Shown piece by piece: positions 46,476 through 53,590 of a stretch of DNA of 64,000 bases. The DNA is from Halopseudomonas xinjiangensis (GTDB taxonomy: Bacteria; Pseudomonadota; Gammaproteobacteria; Pseudomonadales; Pseudomonadaceae), in NCBI RefSeq assembly GCF_900104945.1, contig NZ_LT629736.1:1550001-1614000 (forward strand). Direction: 5' to 3'. A program made the translations under genes and the position numbers. Position 1 is the first letter of the stretch; each line of letters starts with the position of its first letter. The notes under the pieces are model-generated. The model was not told the DNA's origin and did not search any database. It worked only from the letters and a program-made list of their open reading frames with translations.

Positions 46476-49268
46476 TTACGCACGAAGTGCTCTGAATCCC
46501 TCCTCGGTCGCCCGCCTCAGGAGTAGGTCGAAGGCGTGCAGAGGCATAGGACGGTAGAACAAATAACCTTGGTACGCCTGACATCCTCGCGCTTTCAGCC
46601 ATGAAGATTCGATAGTGGTTTCCACCCCCTCGGCGATGCAGCTCAACCCCAGCTGATGAGAAAGCTGCAGGATGACCTCGACAATCGCCGCGTCTCGACC
46701 GGAACGAGTGATATCTCGAATGAAAGATTGGTCAATCTTCAGCTTGTCGATTGGCATCGCTTTTAAATAAGACAGCGAACAATACCCGGTACCGAAGTCG
46801 TCTATTGCCAGCCGTATCCCTTTACCCCGAAGTGTACGCAGCGATTCCAGCGCAAAGGCGACGTCACGTATCAGTGCCCCTTCAGTGATCTCCAGCTCGA
46901 TGCATTCCGGAGCAAGCTCGTAGTGCTCGAGCGTATCCAACACAAACGCAACAAAACCTCGCTGCTGAAAGTGTGCCGCGGATATGTTGATAGACAACTG
47001 AACCGGCTCGACACCCCGATCAAGCCAAGCGCGTATTTGCGAACAGGCGGCAGCAAGAACCCAGCGGTCGATCTCCGCAATGAGCATTGATTCTTCTGCG
47101 ATGGGAATGAACACGCCAGGTGATACCATTCCCCGCGATGGGTGTTGCCAACGAAGCAGGACCTCAGCTCCGAGAATGGTTACCCCGTCTGCGCCGACCT
47201 GCGGCTGATAGTGCAGTTCGAACTCGCCTGCCTCCAGGGCATGACGCATTTCGCTCTCCATTTCCATGCGCTGCTGCGTCGCGCGATGCATGTCGCTGGC
47301 GAAGTGGTGATATCCGTCTCCGCCGAGTTTCTTGGCCTGGTACATAGCTGTGTCGGCCTGTTTCATCAGGTCATCCAGGCTGGTGCCATCCTCGGGGAAG
47401 CTCGCTACCCCAATACTCACCGTACTACGCAGCTGATGCGGACCAATCGCCACCGGGCGAGGCACCACGTCCAACAATGAGCGGATAATGCCGGTCACTA
47501 TGGCGGACAAGTCCTCGCCGGCGCGTGTCTGTCTAATCGCTATGGTGAACTCGTCGCCCCCGAGCCGCGCAACGAGCTCCGACGAGGGAACACATTCCCG
47601 TATACGGCTGGCTATTTCCTTGAGATACAGATCGCCCTCAGCGTGACCCAACGAATCATTGATGAGCTTGAATCTGTCCAGATCGATGAACAATAACGAG
47701 AGACGGAGCTTTTCGTGTGCCGCGCGCTGAAGTGCGCGCTGCAACTGGCTCTTGAACGCAGCGCGGTTCGGCAAGCCGGTCAGGTCGTCGAAATGAGCCT
47801 GGCGGAACAGCCTTTCCTGCCAGCGAGCACGGCTCAGCGCAACCAGGATCCGCCCCGAGAACTGGATTGTCCTTGGTAGCTCCTGTTTCGCCCACGCCTC
47901 GGGCTGCTTCCAACCGGCGAGGACCCAATCGGTAGCTCCTTCTCCACGAAGCGGCACCAAGCCCCAACTCTGAATGTTCAAGCCAACTTCCTTCGGAAGC
48001 CAGACCGGCCGATGGGATGTCACCGAGGCTACAGGCTCGTCTTCAGGCTCCGAACCCTCAAGCAGAGGAAGACCAGGCATAGCAAAGCTCCGCTCCTGCC
48101 CGCTCCGGAGAGTAATCAACAGGCGGCTATCCCCCTCACGCAGAACAAGCAGTCCGAACAATTCGGTGTCGAGTATTCCGCCAATGTGCTTCATAACCGT
48201 ACCGACCACAGCATGCGGGTCTTCAGGTGATAGCAGCACTTGATCAATTTCCGCAAGGGTCTCCAGCTGTCGGAACTGGCTAGCCAGCTGCCCCGTCATC
48301 TGATTGAACGAGTCCGCCAGCTCTTCGAATTCGTCCCCGCTGCGCAGGATGACCTGGCGATCCAGTCTCCCTGCACCGACCTGTCGAGTCGCTTCATGCA
48401 GCGCCTGCAGAGGTTTAAGTACGCGGCGGATGTGACCAATACTCAGTAGAAGGGCGCCCAGCATCGACGCGAGAACGACGATGATCAAGGTGGTGCGGAA
48501 CTGCTCAAGAGGAGCTAGAAGCTCCTGTTCCGGCTCGCTAAGCACGACGGTCCATGCCGTGTTCATGCCTATCGTCTTGAGGAAGATTTCCCAGTAGGAG
48601 GCGGTCATAACCCGGTCCGCAGCGACCCAACCGAAAAAGCCCGAACCCTTCCAATCTGAATATTTCCTGCCGGGCCCAAGGATTTCGCGACCGATGGCTG
48701 CGTTGCAGAACAGCAGCTCCGAGTCTGGGGTTACAACACAGATGATCTGATCAGCGGGGAGGTGCGCTGCCTCCCAGAGAAACTCCGGATCGACGGGAGC
48801 CGCAAATACGTCGCCTCCAACTGTGAGTATGCCGACAAATACTGCTTCGCTGTCGATCTGCACCCGTTCGAGCGCGAACGTGGCCGGAGGCACAGGTATC
48901 AGACCCTCGATCGCCGCGTCCAGCCTGACCAGATTCTCGGGAGCCTCGCCTAACCATCGCCACGCTGCCGCAGCGCTCGGATTCGCAGGTTGTAGCCAGT
49001 GGGCGTGCTCAAGGCGTCCGGCGTCCGAACTTGTCACCGCAGCGATCTCAAGCTCCGAGGAGATTCGCTCGATTCGCTCGAAAACGCTCATGCCGAGCTG
49101 TTTAGTTTCGCGATGTAGCTGCTGGCGATGCTGCGCCGCGAAATGGTCGAAGACCTGAACGACGGTGACGACTGAAAGCACCGTGACCGGCAGCGTGATG
49201 GCGATGAAAAGGAATATGAAGAGGCGCCGAGCGAACCGACTGTTGAAGGTCTGAAAGTCTATTCGCAT
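46476..49268 (-). CDS. Membrane sensor with HAMP, GAF-like, GGDEF and EAL domains
   Basis: A c-di-GMP enzyme of 930 residues that may make and/or break the second messenger. From the N-terminus: a membrane helix (about 16-39), a periplasmic sensor region of about 210 residues, a second helix (258-278), HAMP (about 280-335; RVLKPLQALHEATRQVGAGR), a GAF-like region, a GGDEF domain with intact GGDEF near 571 (RLGGDEFTIAI), and an EAL domain whose motif is EVL near 703 (GAEVLLRWQHP), with DDFGTGYCSLSYL and AEGVETT kept. Both active sites look plausible. I use the ATG at 49268; the codon before it (TTG) adjoins the stop of the pseudopilin gene. The direction of activity is not readable from sequence. 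Confidence 0.9.
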   Translation of the reverse strand: MRIDFQTFNSRFARRLFIFLFIAITLPVTVLSVVTVVQVFDHFAAQHRQQLHRETKQLGMSVFERIERISSELEIAAVTSSDAGRLEHAHWLQPANPSAAAAWRWLGEAPENLVRLDAAIEGLIPVPPATFALERVQIDSEAVFVGILTVGGDVFAAPVDPEFLWEAAHLPADQIICVVTPDSELLFCNAAIGREILGPGRKYSDWKGSGFFGWVAADRVMTASYWEIFLKTIGMNTAWTVVLSEPEQELLAPLEQFRTTLIIVVLASMLGALLLSIGHIRRVLKPLQALHEATRQVGAGRLDRQVILRSGDEFEELADSFNQMTGQLASQFRQLETLAEIDQVLLSPEDPHAVVGTVMKHIGGILDTELFGLLVLREGDSRLLITLRSGQERSFAMPGLPLLEGSEPEDEPVASVTSHRPVWLPKEVGLNIQSWGLVPLRGEGATDWVLAGWKQPEAWAKQELPRTIQFSGRILVALSRARWQERLFRQAHFDDLTGLPNRAAFKSQLQRALQRAAHEKLRLSLLFIDLDRFKLINDSLGHAEGDLYLKEIASRIRECVPSSELVARLGGDEFTIAIRQTRAGEDLSAIVTGIIRSLLDVVPRPVAIGPHQLRSTVSIGVASFPEDGTSLDDLMKQADTAMYQAKKLGGDGYHHFASDMHRATQQRMEMESEMRHALEAGEFELHYQPQVGADGVTILGAEVLLRWQHPSRGMVSPGVFIPIAEESMLIAEIDRWVLAAACSQIRAWLDRGVEPVQLSINISAAHFQQRGFVAFVLDTLEHYELAPECIELEITEGALIRDVAFALESLRTLRGKGIRLAIDDFGTGYCSLSYLKAMPIDKLKIDQSFIRDITRSGRDAAIVEVILQLSHQLGLSCIAEGVETTIESSWLKARGCQAYQGYLFYRPMPLHAFDLLLRRATEEGFRALRA

Positions 49269-49271
49269 CAA

Positions 49272-49748
49272 TCAGTACTCTGAAGCGAGACCGACATAGC
49301 CACCATTATTTGCCCTTACGATGTCGTCCCGCCCTTGCTTGGACGTGAACGTCTGATTGGTGCGCCCGTCCTCGCCCATGCTATAGAGGTCGTAGTCGGT
49401 ATTGACCGGCACCATATTCTTGTCTTTGCGCATCCCGCCCTTCCCATTTCCCTTGAGCGAGTCGAAATTCAAAAACTGGTATGGGTTGTCCCATGGGTCA
49501 CGCAAATGATCCATCCGGATCTCGGCAAGGCTTCCAGGGTACTTGCGATTGACCGAATGAAACCGTTCGATCATCGCTTCGATGCTGACAATGTCCGCGG
49601 TTGCTGCCGCGATCTTGGCCCTGAGAACGTAGCGCTCGTAGCTAGGCAGCGCAACCGCCGCGAGCAAACCGACAATGATCAAAGCCAGCAGCAATTCTAT
49701 CAGCGTCAGGCCGTCCAGCTTCCTGCGAGAACCGTTTATTCGCTCCAT
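49272..49748 (-). CDS. Orphan GspG-like type II pseudopilin
   Basis: A 158-residue type IV pilin-like protein. The prepilin-peptidase site is G-LTLIELLLALIIVGLLAA with Glu at +5 (usual +1 Phe is Leu here). After the long N-terminal helix comes the GspG-like globular part: NRKYPGSLAEI, DPWDNPYQF, and the acidic loop LYSMGEDGRTNQTF with a final GRDDIVRANNGGYVG, the region that binds calcium in GspG. ATG at 49748 has AGG seven bases before it; a GTG one codon up is possible. No other type II secretion gene is nearby. Its stop abuts the GGDEF/EAL gene, so they are probably co-expressed. Confidence 0.82.
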   Translation of the reverse strand: MERINGSRRKLDGLTLIELLLALIIVGLLAAVALPSYERYVLRAKIAAATADIVSIEAMIERFHSVNRKYPGSLAEIRMDHLRDPWDNPYQFLNFDSLKGNGKGGMRKDKNMVPVNTDYDLYSMGEDGRTNQTFTSKQGRDDIVRANNGGYVGLASEY

Positions 49749-49942
49749 CACATAGCCTGCTTGAGTTTTCTACCTAGTGTAGTGGCACACAGCCATCTAT
49801 CAAGAACCGGTTATCGGCTAACAGTTCCAAAACTTGAAAGTAAACTATCGCGGCGAGGCGCCGACGCGGGAGATGGCGGAAGGAAGAGGAAAAAAGCGTC
49901 CGACAGACGAAGCAGAACGTGAGGCACAATCAACTGATTAAA

Positions 49943-50027
49943 TGGTGCGGACGGAGAGACTCGAACTCTCACACCTTGCGGCGCCAGAACCTAAATCTGG
50001 TGTGTCTACCAATTCCACCACGTCCGC
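49943..50027 (-). tRNA. tRNA-Leu (anticodon UAG)
   Basis: Cloverleaf read on the minus strand: acceptor GCGGACG pairs with CGTCCGC, the anticodon stem CCAGA/TCTGG encloses a loop with TAG, long class II variable arm, T-loop GTTCGAGTC, encoded CCA. Last gene of a three-tRNA transcript. Confidence 0.95.
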
Positions 50028-50092
50028 AAACCAGGGCACTGCAGAACACTACAAACAACAACGCCAGACCGAGGGTCTGGCGTGTCGAGAAA

Positions 50093-50169
50093 TGGGGTGG
50101 ACGATGGGTTTCGAACCCACGACACCAGGAGCCACAATCCTGTGCTCTACCAACTGAGCTACGCCCACC
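50093..50169 (-). tRNA. tRNA-His (anticodon GUG)
   Basis: Minus strand cloverleaf with the extra 5' G (G-1) facing a C73, an acceptor stem with one G-U pair, anticodon stem CAGGA/TCCTG with GTG in the loop, T-loop TTCGAAC and encoded CCA. Confidence 0.95.
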
Positions 50170-50206
50170 ATTACTCTTGCTTCATTACTTCCAGACGATT
50201 GTGCGA

Positions 50207-50283
50207 TGGCACGCCCGGCAGGACTCGAACCTGCGACCATCCGCTTAGAAGGCGGATGCTCTATCCAGCTGAGCTACGGGCGC
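50207..50283 (-). tRNA. tRNA-Arg (anticodon UCU)
   Basis: Minus strand cloverleaf: acceptor GCGCCCG with CGGGCGT, anticodon stem TCCGC/GCGGA enclosing TCT, T-loop TTCGAGT, discriminator G and encoded CCA. First gene of the tRNA transcript. Confidence 0.95.
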
Positions 50284-50409
50284 CTTGAGCACATTCACGA
50301 ATCCCGTAAGGGTATCTGAAAATGTCCGTCATACAAGCCGAAACTCGGATAAACGGTGAAGCCTGGTCGCCTTCCAAACCGGTATCGCTGTGTTTGTGAA
50401 GCGGGGCGA

Positions 50410-50438
50410 ATCATACTCAGCCACCTCCGAGGCGTCAA
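50410..50438 (-). promoter_or_regulatory. Sigma70 promoter of the tRNA operon
   Basis: On the minus strand TTGACG (50438-50433), 17-base spacer, TATGAT (50415-50410), then a GC-rich discriminator (tcgccccgc) as in stringently controlled stable-RNA promoters. It lies about 125 bases before tRNA-Arg. Confidence 0.82.
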
Positions 50439-50559
50439 CGGCCGATTAGCATTTTTTTGTGAAATTTGAGGAAGTTATGTACCGGGCCTGTTGCACCCTT
50501 TTGCCCGCCCCCTCCCCATGCGACAATCGCCGCATTCTTTTGTCTGCGTCAGGAACCCA

Positions 50560-51414
50560 ATGAACGCCAAACTCATCGATGGAAAGCAGATCGCCGCCAG
50601 CCTGCGCCGGGAAATCGCTGCCCAGGTCAGAGCCCGCCAGGATAAAGGTCTTCGAATCCCCGGTCTCGCTGTGATCCTGGTAGGCCAGGATCCCGCTTCG
50701 CAGGTCTATGTCTCACACAAACGCAAGGATTGCGAAGAGGTCGGCTTCATTTCGCGCTCTCATGACCTGCCTGCGGATACCACCCAGGACACGCTGCTGG
50801 GCCTGATCGACAGCCTGAACGATGACCCTGAAATCGATGGCATCCTGGTGCAGTTGCCACTACCGGCGCATCTGGACTCATCGCTGTTGCTTGAGCGCAT
50901 TCGGCCCGACAAGGATGTCGACGGCTTCCACCCCTACAACATTGGTCGACTGGCTCAACGGATGCCATTGCTTCGTCCGTGCACCCCCCTCGGCATCATG
51001 CGCTTGTTGAAGAGCACCGGAGTCGACCTGTACGGCCTGGACGCTACGGTAGTCGGCGCCTCGAATATCGTCGGTCGCCCGATGGCGCTCGAGCTATTGC
51101 TCGGCGGGTGTACGACCACGGTGACTCACCGCTTCACGCGCGATCTGGCCGATCATGTCAGCCGTTCGGACCTGGTGGTCGTCGCTGCGGGCAAGCCGGG
51201 GCTGGTAAAGGGCGAGTGGATCAAGCCCGGCGCCATCGTTATCGACGTGGGCATCAACCGCATGGAAGACGGCCGGCTATGTGGCGATGTCGAGTTTGAA
51301 GTGGCTGCCGAACGCGCCGCCTGGATCACCCCGGTTCCGGGTGGGGTCGGGCCGATGACCCGAGCGTGTCTGCTGGAAAACACGTTGCACGCCTGCGAGC
51401 ACCTGCACGACTGA
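50560..51414 (+). CDS. folD: Bifunctional methylenetetrahydrofolate dehydrogenase/cyclohydrolase
   Basis: Converts 5,10-methylene-THF to 10-formyl-THF in two steps with NADP. The start is the ATG at 50560 ([20 protein letters not shown]) with AGGA; 284 residues. Catalytic Lys in [14 protein letters not shown], the [14 protein letters not shown] block, and [18 protein letters not shown] plus [18 protein letters not shown] for NADP binding. It is divergent from the tRNA operon, as in PAO1. Confidence 0.96.
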   Translation: MNAKLIDGKQIAASLRREIAAQVRARQDKGLRIPGLAVILVGQDPASQVYVSHKRKDCEEVGFISRSHDLPADTTQDTLLGLIDSLNDDPEIDGILVQLPLPAHLDSSLLLERIRPDKDVDGFHPYNIGRLAQRMPLLRPCTPLGIMRLLKSTGVDLYGLDATVVGASNIVGRPMALELLLGGCTTTVTHRFTRDLADHVSRSDLVVVAAGKPGLVKGEWIKPGAIVIDVGINRMEDGRLCGDVEFEVAAERAAWITPVPGGVGPMTRACLLENTLHACEHLHD

Positions 51415-51421
51415 CATAAAC

Positions 51422-51449
51422 GATCATGCCGGCAGGCGCCGGCATGATC
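51422..51449. terminator. Hairpin between folD and the prp-linked SDR
   Basis: A perfect 12-pair stem, GATCATGCCGGC (51422-51433), AGGC loop, GCCGGCATGATC (51438-51449), in the 50-base gap between convergent genes. No clear T-run either side. Confidence 0.7.
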
Positions 51450-51463
51450 AGTCCGCACGTTGT

Positions 51464-52252
51464 TTACATGCACCCTGTGCTTCCGCCGTCTACCGCAATG
51501 CTGGTGCCGTTGATAAAGGCCGCCGCCGGCGAAGCCAGAAAGCCCACCGTATTGGCGAACTCCTCCGGCTCGGCAAAGCGCCCGGCGGGAATATTCCCCA
51601 GCATGCCCTTCGTCACCTGTTCGACGCTGCGCCCAGAGCTCTGCGCGATTTGCTGAATCAGACTGTCGAGCCGCGCCGTCCGAGTCATGCCTGGCAGCAC
51701 ATTGTTCACAGTGATACCGTCAGCCGCTAGTTCGCCCGCCAGCGTTTTTGCCCAATTCGCAACCGCCGCGCGCATGGTGTTGGACACGCCCAGATTGGCA
51801 ATCGGCTGCTTGACCGAGGTAGACAGCACGTTGAGGATCCGTCCATAGCCGGCCTCGCGCATACCTGGCAAGAGCACCTGGAGTAGCGACTGCGCGCTGA
51901 TCAAATGCTGACTGAACGCTTTAGCGTACGCAGCTGGCTCGGCAAGGTGCGCCGGTCCAGGGGCCGGCCCGCCGGTGTTGTTCACCCAGACCTGGAAAGC
52001 GCCGCCCTGCTCTTTCTCGGTTGTCACCGCTTCCACCAGGGCCACAGCATCGTTTGCATCGACCGCAAGGAAGCCGTGACGTTGGCCTTGGTCTGTCGAC
52101 AAATTCCCGCACACATCCTTGAGTTTGTCAGCGGTGCGCGCCAGGACGACAACCGAAGCGCCCTGGCTGGCCAGTTGCCTGGCGCAGGCCGCGCCAAGCC
52201 CCTGGCTCGCACCGCAAACCAGAGCGCGCTTGCCGCGCAGATCAAGATTCAT
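51464..52252 (-). CDS. Atypical SDR lacking the catalytic Tyr/Lys (prp operon tail)
   Basis: An SDR-fold protein of 262 residues; ATG at 52252 after a G-rich ribosome-binding site. The Gly motif is CGASQGLGAACA and the next block NNTGGPAPGP. Where classical enzymes have Tyr-x-x-x-Lys, this one reads NLGVSNTMRAAVANWAKTL, i.e. Ser and Arg at those positions. The subgroup (beta-ketoacyl reductase-like, cd05344 as I recall) is known to lack a perfect catalytic tetrad. It starts 32 bases after the prpF stop, so it is likely the last gene of the prp transcript, at the place where PAO1 has prpD. Reaction unknown. Confidence 0.85.
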   Translation of the reverse strand: MNLDLRGKRALVCGASQGLGAACARQLASQGASVVVLARTADKLKDVCGNLSTDQGQRHGFLAVDANDAVALVEAVTTEKEQGGAFQVWVNNTGGPAPGPAHLAEPAAYAKAFSQHLISAQSLLQVLLPGMREAGYGRILNVLSTSVKQPIANLGVSNTMRAAVANWAKTLAGELAADGITVNNVLPGMTRTARLDSLIQQIAQSSGRSVEQVTKGMLGNIPAGRFAEPEEFANTVGFLASPAAAFINGTSIAVDGGSTGCM

Positions 52253-52284
52253 GTCCCGTCCCCTTCGTGATAGTTGAGTACCGA

Positions 52285-53472
52285 TTAGAACGAATCCGCA
52301 GGAACTCTCACCCAGCCTTCCATGAGGACACGCGCGCTGCGACTCATGATCGCCTTGGTGACGGACCACTCGCCGCCTTTACGCGTCGCCTCGGCGCCTA
52401 CACGCAAGGTGCCCGACGGATGCCCGAAACGCACCGACGTGCGCTCACTACCTCCTGAGGCGAGGTTGACCAGCGTGCCCGGGATCGCTGCTGCTGTACC
52501 AATGGCGACCGCTGCCGTGCCCATCATGGCATGATGCAGCTTGCCCATGGACATCGCGCGAACCAGCAAATCGACTTCCGAGGCCAGCACCTGCTTGCCG
52601 CTGGAGGACACATAGTCGACCGGAGGCGCCACAAAGGCGACCTTCGGCGTGTGCTGACGCTTGAGCGCTTCATCGACGTGCTTGAACAGCCCCATGCGCA
52701 CCGCGCCGTGAGCGCGAATGGTCTCGAAGCGCTTTAGCGCGGCAGGATCACCGTTGATCGCTTCCTGCATTTCGGCGCCGCTGTAGCCAATATCTTCTGC
52801 GTTGACGAAGATCGTCGGGATTCCAGCGTTAATCATGGTCGCTTTCAGCGTGCCGACACCGGGCACTTCGAGATTGTCGATCAGATTGCCCGTGGGGAAC
52901 ATCGAACCGCCGCCCTCGCCTTCGTCGGCCGGATCGAGAAATTCGATCTCGACCTCGGCAGCCGGAAAGGTCACGCCGTCGAGTTCGAAATCACCGGTCT
53001 CCTGCACTTCGCCATGGGTGATCGGTACATGCGCGATGATCGTCTTGCGAATGTTTGCCTGCCAGATACGCACGGTGACGATGCCGTTCTCCGGAATACG
53101 CTCGGCATCGATCATGCCTGCCGCTACGGCAAACGAGCCGACCGCTGACGACAGATTTCCGCAGTTGCCACTCCAGTCGACGAACTCACTGTCGATGGAG
53201 ACCTGACCGAACAGGTAATCAACGTCATGGTCCGCCTGGCTGCTGCGACTTACGATGACCGTTTTGCTCGTGCTCGAGGTCGCGCCCCCCATGCCGTCGA
53301 TCTGTTTGGCATAAGGGTCCGGACTGCCGATAACGCGCATGAGCAATCTGTCACGCGCTTCGCCCGGCACCCGGGCTCGCTCGGGCAGGTCTTCCAGGCG
53401 GAAGAACACCCCTTTGCTGGTGCCGCCGCGCATATAGGTAGCGGGAATCCGAATTTGCGGTACATGTGGCAT
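52285..53472 (-). CDS. prpF: 2-methylaconitate cis-trans isomerase PrpF
   Basis: Isomerises the product of AcnD, 4-methylaconitate versus 2-methylaconitate, in the methylcitrate cycle; without it AcnD cannot replace PrpD. The 395-residue product starts IRIPATYMRGGTSKGVFF and contains the signature VDWSGNCGNLSSAVGSFAV with the diaminopimelate-epimerase-like Cys pattern, then GVTFPAAEVEIEFLDPADEG. GAGGA upstream of the ATG. Between acnD and the SDR on the same strand. Confidence 0.95.
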   Translation of the reverse strand: MPHVPQIRIPATYMRGGTSKGVFFRLEDLPERARVPGEARDRLLMRVIGSPDPYAKQIDGMGGATSSTSKTVIVSRSSQADHDVDYLFGQVSIDSEFVDWSGNCGNLSSAVGSFAVAAGMIDAERIPENGIVTVRIWQANIRKTIIAHVPITHGEVQETGDFELDGVTFPAAEVEIEFLDPADEGEGGGSMFPTGNLIDNLEVPGVGTLKATMINAGIPTIFVNAEDIGYSGAEMQEAINGDPAALKRFETIRAHGAVRMGLFKHVDEALKRQHTPKVAFVAPPVDYVSSSGKQVLASEVDLLVRAMSMGKLHHAMMGTAAVAIGTAAAIPGTLVNLASGGSERTSVRFGHPSGTLRVGAEATRKGGEWSVTKAIMSRSARVLMEGWVRVPADSF

Positions 53473-53539
53473 TGTTGCGAGTCCTCAGATGAAAATCGTT
53501 CTGCCAGCGCGAAAGGTTCTGACCTTTGCTATCGCGCCC

Positions 53540-53574
53540 AGGTGCGCTCCTACACGGAAAACAGGAGCGCACCT
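53540..53574. repeat. REP-like inverted repeat between acnD and prpF
   Basis: Perfect 12-base arms AGGTGCGCTCCT (53540-53551) and AGGAGCGCACCT (53563-53574) around an 11-base loop. Read on the other strand it contains GTGTAGGAGCGCACCTG, the shape of Pseudomonas REP elements (gtaggagcg...). It lies inside the polycistronic prp transcript. Confidence 0.7.
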
Positions 53575-53590
53575 ACCCGGGAAGCGGGTT

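Noticed and set aside
49897-49909. Terminator of the tRNA operon
   Set aside because: A five-pair stem before six T on the minus strand is too weak and too short to list as a feature.
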